A stretch of DNA of 62,747 nt from Bryobacterales bacterium (GTDB lineage: Bacteria; Acidobacteriota; Terriglobia; Bryobacterales; UBA6623): assembly GCA_028819235.1 (NCBI GenBank), contig JAPPMC010000178.1:1-62747 (forward strand), written 5' to 3'. Below are positions 27,080 to 36,394 of the stretch, in pieces; position 1 is the stretch's first letter; each line of letters begins with the position of its first letter. The translations under genes were made by a program, and so were the position numbers. The notes beneath the pieces are model-generated. The model was not told the origin of the DNA, made no database searches, and worked only from the letters and a program-made list of their open reading frames with translations.

Positions 27080-28068
27080 GGTTGCCGATCTATCAGCCCT
27101 CCGGATAGGCACTCAAGTTCGGGAACTCCGCCACGAAATCCAGACTGCGCTGGGCCATCTCTGGCACATGCTCTGGAGGGGCCCGGCGGTGCTAACAGTT
27201 TGTCGGCGCTCTTAGCGAGGGCACAATGGCGGTGAGCAGCCGTTTCTGACGAGCCGTCCGTGGAGAGTGGCTACGAACGACACTTGCTTCGTCGGGATCC
27301 GGCGCATGTCGTCGCTCTAGCGCAGTCTTGGGCCCGAGGTGGTTCCAATGCAGGTTCGGCGGAAGCGGACAGGCCATCGCCGGGAGGACGCAGCCAGTGT
27401 CTTCGCGAGAGGTGCCGCTGAACACGGATTTCCCCTAGGGCAAACCAGATTACGGTATTAAATTAAAGAGAACATGCAACACAGAACTCTCCTGCCCTTC
27501 ATATTAGCCACCTAGGAATTCATGGGACTTCGTGAACAATGCATGGTAAAGACATTGGCCAATCGACGCTTCCGCGACAGCACATCCCCGTTCGTAAAGG
27601 GTCTCATTATCGGTTTGGAGTCGGGGTCTTCAGTGCCCGTTGAGAATCGTGACCAGAATCTGGTCGAGCGTTTTCTCTTCCACTCTCAGGCGGCCCCGGA
27701 ATGGTCTCTAGCGATAGACAGGCAAGCCTGTGCCCGATCCGTGGCTGGGCTTGGACCCGGACAAGCCCCCTCCGAATCGGGAGGTTGAGCCGACCGGTTG
27801 CCAGTCGAGAGATCTACGGGTACTTGAACTTGCAGCGTCGCGACGGGTACGTTACCGATTCACGTCACAGGGTCCCCACTCTTGAGGTGTGTTCACGGTG
27901 CCTGAAGCGTCCGAGTGCCATGAGTTTGCTGTCGTGGGCGGCCTGGCCCGCGTTCGCACTCAGTGCGGCCCTTAGCCGTCTCTCCGCTGCTGAGCGATTC
28001 CCACAGTTCCCCGTAAGCCCCCCGAGACGGCCCGCGTTAACCATGAAACAGTGCACAATGGTTTAGCC
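27080..28068. other. Long intergenic stretch, no gene seen
   Basis: About 990 bases after the kinase gene with no reading frame I would call. It includes an A/T-rich island near 27440-27530 (GGTATTAAATTAAAGAG), unlike the surrounding GC-rich sequence. An 88-codon frame at 27522-27788 has no recognisable motif. No RNA gene was identified. Confidence 0.45.
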
Positions 28069-28968
28069 ATGACGACCCGTCGAGAACTACTGACCGGCTT
28101 GCTGCTTGCGCCCATGTTGCCCGGGAGTGACCTTAAGCAACTCCCGTACCGCGTGGATGCTACATGGCCGACGCTGCCCTCCGGCTGGAATTTTCAGGAG
28201 ACGCCGGGAGTGGCGGTTGATGAGGACGACTACGTCTACGTGTTCCACCGCGGGGACCCTCCCATTATCAAGCTGAATCCCGCAGGCATCGTCGAGCGCT
28301 CGTGGGGCCGGGGATTGTTCATCCGGCCGCACGCCATTCGCGTCGATGCGAGTGGGGCGATCTGGGTCGTGGACAACGACACGCACCAAGTGCTCAAGAT
28401 GGACGCGGGAGGGCGTGTCCGGATGGTGATGGGCCGGAAGGGACAGAGCGGGGAAGGGCCCGACCTGTTCAACCGTCCCACCGACGTGGGCTTCGCCTCC
28501 GACGGTTCGTTCTACGTGAGCGACGGCTACGGGAACTCCAGGGTCGCAAAGTTCGCCCCCGACGGCACGTTTATCACGGCTTGGGGCTCGAAAGGGACGG
28601 AGCCTGGGCAGTTCGACCTGCCGCACACCGTGGTGGTTGGCCCCGATGAGACCGTCTATGTCGGGGACAGGGAGAACTATCGGCTCCAGGTCTTCGACCC
28701 GGACGGCAAATTCATCGAGCAATGGACTCACGTTGGGTCCCCGTGGGGCCTCGCCTTGGACGGAGACGGAGACCTGTTCATTGCGGACGGGCACAACAAC
28801 CGCATCCTGAAGTCGCGCTTGGACGGGACTGTTGTGGGCCAGATTTCCGAAGGGGGAAAGGTTGTTGGCAAGGTGAACTTCGCGCACCACATTGCTGTGG
28901 ACTCCAAGGGGAACGTGTACGTTTCTGAGATCAAGAACTGGCGAGTCCAGAAGTTCCTGCCGATGTGA
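28069..28968 (+). CDS. NHL-repeat beta-propeller protein
   Basis: A 299-residue protein, from ATG 28069 (an ATG at 28051 adds six residues). The N-terminus is Tat-like or lipoprotein-like (MTTRRELLTGLLLAPMLPG), so export is likely. The rest is a six-bladed propeller of NHL-type repeats, each with a motif such as PHAIRVDASGAIWVVD, PTDVGFASDGSFYVSDGYGNSRVAKF, PHTVVVGPDETVYVGDRENYRLQVF and PWGLALDGDGDLFIADGHNNRIL. The fold resembles the peptidyl-alpha-hydroxyglycine amidating lyase group, but no catalytic assignment can be made by eye. It stands alone between two long non-coding gaps. Confidence 0.82.
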   Translation: MTTRRELLTGLLLAPMLPGSDLKQLPYRVDATWPTLPSGWNFQETPGVAVDEDDYVYVFHRGDPPIIKLNPAGIVERSWGRGLFIRPHAIRVDASGAIWVVDNDTHQVLKMDAGGRVRMVMGRKGQSGEGPDLFNRPTDVGFASDGSFYVSDGYGNSRVAKFAPDGTFITAWGSKGTEPGQFDLPHTVVVGPDETVYVGDRENYRLQVFDPDGKFIEQWTHVGSPWGLALDGDGDLFIADGHNNRILKSRLDGTVVGQISEGGKVVGKVNFAHHIAVDSKGNVYVSEIKNWRVQKFLPM

Positions 28969-29643
28969 CGGTCGGGGTCCCCAAGCGCTTCCGGAGAGCG
29001 CGTGGACGCTCAGGAGCGCTGACCACCGGACCGAGAGCGTCGTCCTCTCGTCACGCCAAAGAGGGCCGACACTCCGCGACATCGCATTCCAAGGACGCCT
29101 CCCAGCCTTCCGGCCTGACTCTTCGGAACTGTCCATGTGACCAAGTCCTGCGGTTGGTGGGCATCGCCGGGCCGCTGACGTGTTGCACGCGAGGCTTCTT
29201 ACGGTCGAGAGGTCTGTCTCTCAGTCCGGGGCCAATCGAGAGGGCGGTTGCGGCACCCGCACCGGGATGACTGTCTCCGGCGGGTACGCCTCAAGACCGC
29301 TTGAGCAGAATCAGCGCGCTGATGTAGCCGTGCAGCTCATATAGGCGTCGGCTACCCGCTCCTCATGACACTTGGTGCCCCCGGGATGCGTTACACGCAC
29401 CAGCACTCGACGATACCCAAACGGTTTGATGCCGATGCCGGTAGTCAGGCGTGGCGCTAGCGCCACGCTCCCGCGAAGAATCGGAGGGATGGCACACCAG
29501 CGGGTACACATTGGGCAAATCTGGCCGAGTCTGCGTCGGGTTGGGGGCGATTCATCCAGACAAGGGCCCGTCTTGAGCTGCTGCTCCGCCGGTCGCCCTG
29601 TTGGGGCGCAACTCCGCCTCCAGCGCCCGTCCTTGGCGGAAAA
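28969..29643. other. Intergenic stretch with a 20-bp perfect palindrome
   Basis: No gene is supported. At 29449-29468 the sequence GCGTGGCGCTAGCGCCACGC is a perfect 20-bp palindrome; with no T-run it is more like a protein site or a mobile-element end than a terminator. Confidence 0.5.
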
Positions 29644-30030
29644 CTACTCCGTCGCTCGCAGGCCGCAATGCGCTGCCAGCGTCGAGAAGTCTGCGTCGCA
29701 GTGGAGGATGGCCACTTCAGCGTCCAAAGCAACAGCCGCAATGAGACAGTCAATCAGCTTTCGCACGGTTGCCCCGCGTTGGCGGCACTGGCGATACAGT
29801 GTAGCGGCATGCTCGTAGTGAATCGGACGCGTGGGGAGCACGGTGGCACGGGCAAGCAACCTCCGGAGATCGAGCAGGTGACGTTCATTGCGAGCGCCAG
29901 CCAAAACCTCCATAAGTATGGCGTCGCAAACTGCGATCTCGGCCGCGAGCAGATCTGTGACGCGCTCGCAGGTCAACGAACCTGTGTCGCGCAGGAACTC
30001 GACCCACGCCGAGGTGTCGATCAAAGTCAC
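29644..30030 (-). CDS. vapC: Type II toxin, PIN-domain VapC family
   Basis: PIN-domain ribonuclease of 128 residues. The acidic residues of the active site are visible: [14 protein letters not shown] (Asp 5), [10 protein letters not shown] (Glu 41), [11 protein letters not shown] (Asp 93) and HCDADF (Asp 112/114). The length is normal for VapC. Its ATG overlaps the stop of the preceding vapB gene by four bases (ATGA), the standard antitoxin-first arrangement. Confidence 0.92.
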   Translation of the reverse strand: MTLIDTSAWVEFLRDTGSLTCERVTDLLAAEIAVCDAILMEVLAGARNERHLLDLRRLLARATVLPTRPIHYEHAATLYRQCRQRGATVRKLIDCLIAAVALDAEVAILHCDADFSTLAAHCGLRATE

Positions 30031-30230
30031 CCTGTGCGATCCCCTCGGAGTTCGTCTAGGTCACCCTCCCACCCAGATCCACGGAGCCGGCGGGCTTCCC
30101 CTAGGCTCAGGGGCTCCGCTGCCAGCGTGCGAAGAGAGAGATTGACCGCATCGCGCTTCGTCTTCAAGTGGAATCGCCGCATCACAATGGCGCACGCCTC
30201 ATCGTCAATGTCAATGTTGGTGCGGGCCAT
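30027..30230 (-). CDS. vapB: Type II antitoxin, VapB family
   Basis: A 67-residue antitoxin starting at ATG 30230; further in-frame sequence upstream is unlike the family. The first half ([19 protein letters not shown], then [16 protein letters not shown]) is the ribbon-helix-helix-type DNA-binding part; the C-terminal tail ([15 protein letters not shown]) is the part expected to wrap the PIN toxin. Overlap with vapC keeps antitoxin and toxin coupled. Autoregulation through the DNA-binding half is family knowledge; no operator was picked out. Confidence 0.9.
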   Translation of the reverse strand: MARTNIDIDDEACAIVMRRFHLKTKRDAVNLSLRTLAAEPLSLGEARRLRGSGWEGDLDELRGDRTG

Positions 30231-30731
30231 ACACACAAAATACACCACCGCTCCAGGACCGACCGTCACGGCCAGTGGCATTGGATGCGCGAAAGGGTTG
30301 CGGAGCATTTCGAGGGGTGGGACGAACGGATGGGTTTCGGAGCACCGTCCTGTCCGGGCTCGCGCCGGGGCCCCTCGCAGCGTTCAAAGGCTGGTGCACC
30401 TACGCATCCTTTACCGGGCAAACCTAGACGAGCCTGTGACCAAACTGCCCGTCTCATGCCGAGGTCCCGGCCGGTAGTGCCCTTAGAGTGCGACCCCGCA
30501 CCTTAGGGGCAGTCCGTGGGCACGGTCTTCTCCCGCTTTCGCTGGATCAGGCCGCTCGCCGGTGGAGCGTGCCGCGGCACACCCGATAGGGCCGTCATGG
30601 GCCAAGACTGCCGGCAACAGGCTCCCCCAGTGGGCCTGCAAACGCCCGACTGATCCCAAGACAGGGTCATTCTCCTCGGAATGGCTGCGTGCATGCACGT
30701 TGCGGCTTTCGTCTCGTGCGGCGGACACGAA
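30231..30731. other. Intergenic stretch, no gene seen
   Basis: Between the vapB start and the end of the pseudopilin-like gene. Frames are low-complexity shadows. Confidence 0.45.
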
Positions 30732-31922
30732 CTAGCGGGTAGGACTCAAGCGACGCTTGTTCGACTCCCGGGTGACAGCCCGTGCTGCTGGGTTTGGCAC
30801 AGCCCCCATGCCTTGGGCTTGGCTGGAGCCTTCCCCTTGGGCTTCCCGGTAGTCGAACACGAATTCCCACTCGTTGTACGTCGACTTTTCCTTGTAGACC
30901 ATCACACCGGTCCTAGTGCTCTTGCTGGCCACGCCCGCGATCCCACGCTCAAAGACTTGTGGCTGGACCGCCGCTGCAGGCGATGCGGTGGTCATTCCGG
31001 CCAGTCCGCCCTGGCGTGGGGTCGTCAGCAGCTGATTCACGAGTTCCCGAGCCCCGGACCCTCGCACAGCGGCAGCAGGGTCCGCGCTAGGGCCAGTCGG
31101 ACGAAACCGCTCCCGGATTGCGGACTCCAATGGACTGCGGATCTGGCCGGTGAGGGGAGCCAGACCCCCTCCGGGGGTTGCCATGTCCGGAGGTGACGGA
31201 AAGGCCGGGTCCTGCGCTTGCATGCCGGGATCCTGGCTGCCCCCGGCAGGCTGCTCCTCGAATTCTGCGTCCTCCACCGCCGGCGCGCTGGCATCGAACT
31301 GGAATCCCTGGCTGTATCGAGTGGCCTCGGCTAGGTCTGGAGCAGCGGACTGCCTCTCTGCCAAGACCCGCTGCAGGGGATCCGTCGAGAACGGATCTCT
31401 AGGCCTGGGTGCCGAGTCCAATGCGGCGGGATACTGCTGGTCCTGCCGCCCCTTCTCAAGCCCGGCCTGTGCCATACCTGCGGATTCCACGGCCGTGCCC
31501 ATGCTGCGCGAGCGGGCAAGCGATGCGGCGGCCGCCGCCATTTCCTGCTCCTGAAGGCGCTGCTCTTCGGTGTCGAACAACAGCGAGTCTTCGAACCGCC
31601 CGTCTGTTCCCATGTGGATCAGCCGCCATTCACCGGTGTCTCCCATCGGATCGTCCGACAACTTGCGCAGGTACCGCACACCGTCGGTTTCCTCGAGATC
31701 CTCGATCTCCTGCGGGTACTTGCCGTGCTCCCGGTAGTACAGCTCGATGCCCCGCCGGTAGTCTTCGCCTCGCTCGACCAGCAGCTGGTCCCGGGTGCGC
31801 TGTGCCTGCATGGCCATCCGCGGGATGGCCAGTGCCAAGCCGGCGATCATCACGGCAGAAGCGGCTAGCAGGGCCAAGAGAACGTAGCCATCCTCGCCAT
31901 GGCCGCAGCGACGCCGCATCAT
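30732..31922 (-). CDS. Pseudopilin-like protein with a long disordered C-terminus
   Basis: A 396-residue protein, last gene of the pilus/secretion run. The N-terminus is prepilin-like (GHGEDGYVLLALLAASAVMIAGLALA), where a prepilin peptidase would cut before YVLLALL (the usual Phe is Tyr). Residues about 45-115 look like a GspG-type pseudopilin head (RRGIELYYREHGKYPQEIEDLEE, then DDPMGDTGEWRL). The remaining ~280 residues are Gln/Pro/Ala-rich with little fold, which is long for a pilin. A short folded piece near the end (VMVYKEKSTYNEWEFVFDYRE) resembles the C-terminal strand of pseudopilins. It overlaps the pilP-like gene by four bases (ATGA). Confidence 0.75.
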   Translation of the reverse strand: MMRRRCGHGEDGYVLLALLAASAVMIAGLALAIPRMAMQAQRTRDQLLVERGEDYRRGIELYYREHGKYPQEIEDLEETDGVRYLRKLSDDPMGDTGEWRLIHMGTDGRFEDSLLFDTEEQRLQEQEMAAAAASLARSRSMGTAVESAGMAQAGLEKGRQDQQYPAALDSAPRPRDPFSTDPLQRVLAERQSAAPDLAEATRYSQGFQFDASAPAVEDAEFEEQPAGGSQDPGMQAQDPAFPSPPDMATPGGGLAPLTGQIRSPLESAIRERFRPTGPSADPAAAVRGSGARELVNQLLTTPRQGGLAGMTTASPAAAVQPQVFERGIAGVASKSTRTGVMVYKEKSTYNEWEFVFDYREAQGEGSSQAQGMGAVPNPAARAVTRESNKRRLSPTR

Positions 31923-32599
31923 TTCCCAGCCTCCAGTTGGAGCGCGAACTCGTGTCCTTCGGAGACATCCCGCAGGTGGATTCCGTCCGCTTCGATTGCT
32001 GTGACTTCGAATCGTCCCCCCAGGACCGAGCCCGGTTCCGCGATCAGGATCTCCTCGCCATCCAGGAGCAATGCCCGTTTGGCGCCGCTAGCGGGCGAGT
32101 CGGCCAGTCCGAAGTACTGCCATGCGGGAGGCTTGGGCTGCGGCTTCTGTGCTACGGGCGCGGGTGGCGGCTCGACCGGCTTCAGGGCCGGCTTGCTTTC
32201 CTCCTCAAAGCGCTGCTGAGCGAGTTGCACTTCCTCGCGCGTCGGCCCCATGATCTGGCGGGGCTTGGGGCGCCCGAAGTTGAAGATGTCGCGCTCGACA
32301 GCCGGCGCCGTGACGGCCCGGACCCTTTCGAGCAGCTCCCGCCGGATTCTCATGCTCCCATCCGCCGGGGTTTGCCCTCCGAGATCCCGGGATGGCTCTT
32401 GGCCACCGCCGCCGACCATCCGCCTCACCGCTGGCGGCGCTCTTCGGGCAGCCTGAGCGCTCGCGCCGTCGCTTGCCGGACGGACCGGCTCTGGGGCCGG
32501 GCTCTCTCCCGAGAAGAACTGCACGTACACAACGACTCCGAGCACGGCGAGGAGCACGCCCAGCCGGGTAAGGGACTTTCTGTTGGCTCCGAGCTCCAC
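31919..32599 (-). CDS. PilP/GspC-like inner-membrane protein
   Basis: A 226-residue protein with one N-terminal membrane helix (RLGVLLAVLGVVVYVQFF, about 12-29), a Pro-rich linker, and a C-terminal beta domain of the PilP/GspC HR kind: WQYFGLADSPASGAKRALLL, then EILIAEPGSVLGGRFEVTAIEADGIHL, as in proteins that touch the secretin. It lies 11 bases after pilO and overlaps the pseudopilin-like gene. The name is positional as much as sequence-based; the lipoprotein signal common in PilP is replaced here by a plain helix, more like GspC. Confidence 0.68.
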   Translation of the reverse strand: MELGANRKSLTRLGVLLAVLGVVVYVQFFSGESPAPEPVRPASDGASAQAARRAPPAVRRMVGGGGQEPSRDLGGQTPADGSMRIRRELLERVRAVTAPAVERDIFNFGRPKPRQIMGPTREEVQLAQQRFEEESKPALKPVEPPPAPVAQKPQPKPPAWQYFGLADSPASGAKRALLLDGEEILIAEPGSVLGGRFEVTAIEADGIHLRDVSEGHEFALQLEAGK

Positions 32600-32609
32600 G
32601 CAGCTATCC

Positions 32610-33212
32610 CTACAGGTCCCTTACGAGCGTGTCAAATCGGACGCTGATCTGCAGCTCGTTGACATTCTCGTCGTCGCGAGGAGTTGCGCCGAGCGAGCCG
32701 ATGATGAAGAACAGTTCCGAGCCGTCCAAGTGGTGCAGGAAGCGCATCAGGTTCTCGTACCGTCCCCGAAACGTCGCGTCCACCGCCAGAACGCCATACT
32801 CCTCGCTGTCCTCCAACGGGGCGATCGCATAACTGGCCTCACGCATTTCGATCCCGGAACTTGACGACGCCAAGCCGAGTTCCGTGAGCAGGTCAGAGAA
32901 GGCAGTCCTGCGGGGAAGCGCGATCTCCGCCACCAGCTCATTGCCGTCTCGATCTGCGGATTCGATCTTGCTCGCTTGGCCTTGCAGGGCTTCCACGGTT
33001 GCGCGGGCCGTTGCGACCTCGGACACCAAGGCCGTGATGCGTTGGTCGCGCACCTCCGCTGCCCGAGACGCCGGCCGCACGATGGCCAAGTAGCAGGCTA
33101 GGTCGAGCAGGCCGACCGTGCCCAAGACTACGAGCACGGTTCGCGGGGACACCCGCCGGTACCACTCATCCTTTGGCGCGTTCACCGGGACAGACTCAGA
33201 GTTGCTGGTCAT
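32610..33212 (-). CDS. pilO: PilO-like pilus assembly protein
   Basis: A 200-residue bitopic inner-membrane protein. One helix (TVLVVLGTVGLLDLACYLAIV, about 25-45) is followed by a coiled coil (RDQRITALVSEVATARATVEALQG) and a ferredoxin-like periplasmic domain ending in VNELQISVRFDTLVRDL. That is the PilO/GspM layout: with PilN it forms the inner-membrane alignment platform. The ATG overlaps the end of pilN by 17 bases. Confidence 0.78.
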   Translation of the reverse strand: MTSNSESVPVNAPKDEWYRRVSPRTVLVVLGTVGLLDLACYLAIVRPASRAAEVRDQRITALVSEVATARATVEALQGQASKIESADRDGNELVAEIALPRRTAFSDLLTELGLASSSSGIEMREASYAIAPLEDSEEYGVLAVDATFRGRYENLMRFLHHLDGSELFFIIGSLGATPRDDENVNELQISVRFDTLVRDL

Positions 33213-33819
33213 AGTTCACCGTGAGGCGGTAGCGGTGCGTGGGGTCGCCCTCGGTCGGCGGAGCGCTTCCGCGCACAGCAGGGAACTGGAACACCTCGGA
33301 GCGCTCGAGCTCTCTCAGGAACTCGATGAAATCGCCGGGTTCTCTTGCGCTGACCGTCATGTCCAGCCGCAGCGTGTCCACGCCCGCGACCTCCGGCTGG
33401 ATGGTCAACATGCGCACGGCCGGCGGTAGCACTGACTCCAGATCAACGAACGTCTGCGTCCAGGAAACGCCCTTTCGCAGCAGCAGACCGTTCAGCAGTT
33501 CGGTCTGCTCAAGCACCCGGCTTGCGCGGTCACCGCCGATCGTGGCCCTGGCTTCCTCGGCCAGCACAGCCAGATCCTGCCGTTGCCGGTCCAGCTCTCG
33601 TTGTCGGTCCAAGTGTTCTTGGGGTGTTCCTCCGGCCTTGGACCAGCTCCAGCCCAGTGCGCCGGCCACTCCGAGCAGGAGCCCAGCCACCAGGCACGCA
33701 CAGGCGGCGAACGCTCGGTAGCCGCCGAGCGGCTGGCTCGCCAGATTCAGGGCCATCCCCGGCCCTAGTGCCGACCGCATTGCGCGGCGACTCCGCTCGG
33801 TCACGTCAGCCATGGACAT
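33196..33819 (-). CDS. pilN: PilN-like pilus assembly protein
   Basis: A 207-residue protein starting at ATG 33819 (the next Met, two codons on, is also possible). The PilN-type N-terminus NLASQPLGGY, which docks on PilM, is at residues 25-34. The single membrane helix (AFAACACLVAGLLLGVAGAL) is followed by a coiled coil and a periplasmic ferredoxin-like domain. The start overlaps the end of pilM by 14 bases, supporting tight stoichiometry of PilM and PilN. Confidence 0.8.
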   Translation of the reverse strand: MSMADVTERSRRAMRSALGPGMALNLASQPLGGYRAFAACACLVAGLLLGVAGALGWSWSKAGGTPQEHLDRQRELDRQRQDLAVLAEEARATIGGDRASRVLEQTELLNGLLLRKGVSWTQTFVDLESVLPPAVRMLTIQPEVAGVDTLRLDMTVSAREPGDFIEFLRELERSEVFQFPAVRGSAPPTEGDPTHRYRLTVNYDQQL

Positions 33820-34699
33820 ACCCCAACAGGCCGGGCCCGCACCCCGCCGACGCGTCACCTGAGACGGGCAATGGCCCGGTCTGGATTCCCACAGCCTCCG
33901 ACACTGCCGCCAGAAGCGGTCGCTGAAGGGCTCCGAAGCCCGCCAGCAGCACGCGTGCGACTTTGCGGCCCAGCTGCCCTTCCACGAAGACGATGGTCGG
34001 AAAGAGATCGCGCAGCACATCTCGAGCAGCGATGGCGGGATCATCCTCGAGCCCTTCCTGCAGCGATATCGTGCGGAACACTTTCACCGCTCGGTCCGTC
34101 GCGGCAGCAATCGCCATCGAATCCCCTCCCAGCTTGAGCAGGATCTCGGTCCCGGACTCCCCGACGAGGTTGAGCGCGCTGGCGGTGGAGGCACCCACGA
34201 AGGCTGGCACCAGTCCGCACAACCGGACGGCCTCCTCGCAGTGCTCGACGTAGCGTTGCGGCACGGCCGCTGCGAGGACGGAAGGCGCCGAGTGCCCCGG
34301 CTGCCGCCGGTACGAGATCCGTGCTGTCCGGACGTCGAACCGCAGGATGCTCCGGAAGCGTTCTTGAACGGCGAGGCGCAGATCCCGAGGCCTGCGAGGC
34401 AGCTTCTCGAACTCGAACACCGCTAGGCGCACCGCCGAGTCCGGGAGCAGCACTGAGGCCAATCGGCTCGTATGCGGCCCCAGATCCGGCAGGAGGCTCT
34501 CGATCCCCGTGGCAAGGCCGTCGGGGAGAGGGGGCTCCGATCCCTCTCCGGTCGTGGCCGGCAGATCGCGACCGCCGACTTTTGTCACGGAGCGGCCGTT
34601 CCGCCGCGCCCCGACGAGGGCACCGTCGCCAATCTCAAAGACCAGTGGCGGATGCGGGTCCGGCAACAGCCAGTCGAGAGGTGCAAGCAGGCCCGCCAT
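33806..34699 (-). CDS. pilM: PilM-like actin-fold pilus assembly protein
   Basis: A 297-residue cytoplasmic actin-like protein beginning at ATG 34699, two bases after the pilB stop (TGACCATG). Its actin-fold pieces include LVFEIGDGALVGARRNG near the start, the middle LPDSAVRLAVFEFEKLPRRP, and ATAASALNLV-type glycine-rich loop segments (VGASTASALNLVGESGTEILLKLGG). PilM binds the N-terminus of PilN and links the ATPase ring to the alignment complex. It is shorter than typical PilM (about 350), mainly at the N-terminus. Confidence 0.75.
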   Translation of the reverse strand: MAGLLAPLDWLLPDPHPPLVFEIGDGALVGARRNGRSVTKVGGRDLPATTGEGSEPPLPDGLATGIESLLPDLGPHTSRLASVLLPDSAVRLAVFEFEKLPRRPRDLRLAVQERFRSILRFDVRTARISYRRQPGHSAPSVLAAAVPQRYVEHCEEAVRLCGLVPAFVGASTASALNLVGESGTEILLKLGGDSMAIAAATDRAVKVFRTISLQEGLEDDPAIAARDVLRDLFPTIVFVEGQLGRKVARVLLAGFGALQRPLLAAVSEAVGIQTGPLPVSGDASAGCGPGLLGYVHG

Positions 34700-34701
34700 G
34701 G

Positions 34702-36348
34702 TCAGTCGATGAACGTCACTTTGTCGATCTCGCGCAGCGTCGTGACACCCGCCGCCACCCGGTCCAGGGCCGACTCCCTCAGGGTCCGCATCCCTTCGGC
34801 CTTGGCGGCCTTGGAAATCTCGGAACTGGGGCGCTTCTCCAGGATCAGCTCCCGGATGCTGTCCGACATGTCGAGCAGCTCGTGGATCGCTGTGCGCCCC
34901 CGGAAGCCCGTGCCCGAGCATTCCATGCACCCCTTGCCCTCCAAGAACTCGAAGTGTCCCCACTGTTCGACGGACAGGCCGGATTCTTCTAGCCTCTCAG
35001 CGCTGTAGCGCCTCCGGATGCTGCAGTGCGGGCAGATGACGCGCACAAGCCTTTGCGCGAGGATGCAGTTCAGCGCCGAGACGAAGTTGTACGCTTCGAC
35101 ACCCATGTTCAGGAAGCGCCCAAGGACGTCGACCACGTTGTTGGCATGCACGGTCGTGAAGACCAGGTGCCCGGTGAGGGCTGACTGAATCGCGATCTGG
35201 GCGGTCTCGGGATCACGGATCTCGCCCACCATGATCTTGTCGGGGTCGTGGCGCAGGATGGAGCGCAGGCCCCGGGCGAACGTCAGGCCCTTCTTCTCGT
35301 TGATCGGAATCTGCGTGATTCCGTGCAGCTGGTACTCGACCGGATCCTCGATGGTCACGATCTTGTCCTCGTCAGACTGGATCTCGCTCAGCGCAGCGTA
35401 CAACGTCGTAGTCTTGCCGGACCCGGTCGGGCCCGTGACCAAGACCATGCCGTACGGCTCCCTGATGTAGTGCGCGAACTTTCGCTGGTCGTCCGGGCTG
35501 AAGCCGACCACATCCAGCGACAGCTTGGAGAACTTCTCGCTCATCGCCTGCTTGTCGAGAATGCGCAGCACGGCATCCTCGCCGTATACCGTCGGCATGA
35601 TCGATACCCGGAAATCGATTTGCCGCCCCCGGTAGCGCACCCTGAACCGGCCGTCTTGGGGGATTCTGCGCTCTGCGATGTCCAGCTCGCTCATGACCTT
35701 GATCCGGGAGAGGATCGTCTCGTGCCATTCCTTGGCCAAGGGCGGCATCGCAAAGTGCAGCACCCCGTCAATGCGGTACTTGATGGCGACGTCCGCGTTG
35801 CGGGTCTCGATGTGAATGTCGCTGGCCCGGCGTTCCAGCGCGTTGAAGATGGTTGTGTCGATCAGCTTGATGACAGGGGCAAGATCGCTCGACTTGGTCA
35901 GCTTGTCGATCGAGAGCGTCTCGCTGGCGTCCTGCGAATCGCTGACGTCCAACGTGAAGCCCTCGGTGACCTCCTCCAGGACCCGCTGGGACTGCTCGGT
36001 CTTCTCCAAGACCTCGTTGATCTGGTCCAAAGCCGCGACTGAGATGCGCAGCCTCTTGCCGAGCAGGGACGCGATTTCGTCAAGCTCCAGCAGTCGTCTC
36101 GGGTCCGCAATTGCGATCTCCAAGGACCCGTTCCGCTCGGAGAGCGGGACGAACCGGTGCCGAAACATCAGATCCAGCGGCACAGTGCGGAACAGGCCGC
36201 CGTCAATCCGGGCTGACTCGAGGTCCACAAACGGGTAGCGGAACAGCTCCGCAAGCTCGCGGGGGGCGATCTGGTCGCTGTTCGGGAGCTCGGAGGGGGC
36301 TGCTTCTGCGGGGGGCACGGGTCTATCGCCGGGCACAGGGCCCGCCAT
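34702..36348 (-). CDS. pilB: Pilus/type II secretion assembly ATPase PilB/GspE
   Basis: Hexameric ATPase of 548 residues that drives pilin or pseudopilin polymerisation. An N-terminal GspE/PilB N domain covers about residues 30-125, followed by the catalytic domain: Walker A GPTGSGKTTT (306-315), Asp box TIEDPVEYQ (332-340), Walker B IMVGEIRDPET and the His box TGHLVFTTVHANN. The zinc-binding tetracysteine is complete, CPHC (439-442) and CMEC (474-477). Retraction ATPases (PilT) lack the N-terminal domain, so this is the extension type. pilM follows directly. Confidence 0.92.
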   Translation of the reverse strand: MAGPVPGDRPVPPAEAAPSELPNSDQIAPRELAELFRYPFVDLESARIDGGLFRTVPLDLMFRHRFVPLSERNGSLEIAIADPRRLLELDEIASLLGKRLRISVAALDQINEVLEKTEQSQRVLEEVTEGFTLDVSDSQDASETLSIDKLTKSSDLAPVIKLIDTTIFNALERRASDIHIETRNADVAIKYRIDGVLHFAMPPLAKEWHETILSRIKVMSELDIAERRIPQDGRFRVRYRGRQIDFRVSIMPTVYGEDAVLRILDKQAMSEKFSKLSLDVVGFSPDDQRKFAHYIREPYGMVLVTGPTGSGKTTTLYAALSEIQSDEDKIVTIEDPVEYQLHGITQIPINEKKGLTFARGLRSILRHDPDKIMVGEIRDPETAQIAIQSALTGHLVFTTVHANNVVDVLGRFLNMGVEAYNFVSALNCILAQRLVRVICPHCSIRRRYSAERLEESGLSVEQWGHFEFLEGKGCMECSGTGFRGRTAIHELLDMSDSIRELILEKRPSSEISKAAKAEGMRTLRESALDRVAAGVTTLREIDKVTFID

Positions 36349-36394
36349 CAGGTCCAGACGATCCGCCGTCTGCCACCGTGCACCGCGGTCGCGT

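Noticed and set aside
27522..27788. 88-codon plus-strand frame in the long gap
   Set aside because: No family motif, no ribosome site, no conserved composition.
29311..29511. Minus-strand frame (GIKPFGYRRVLVRVTHPG)
   Set aside because: Looks slightly protein-like but has no recognisable family and lacks a start with a ribosome site.
30483..30728. Possible transposase fragment before the pseudopilin-like gene
   Set aside because: Only a vague resemblance in an Arg-rich frame; no DDE residues.
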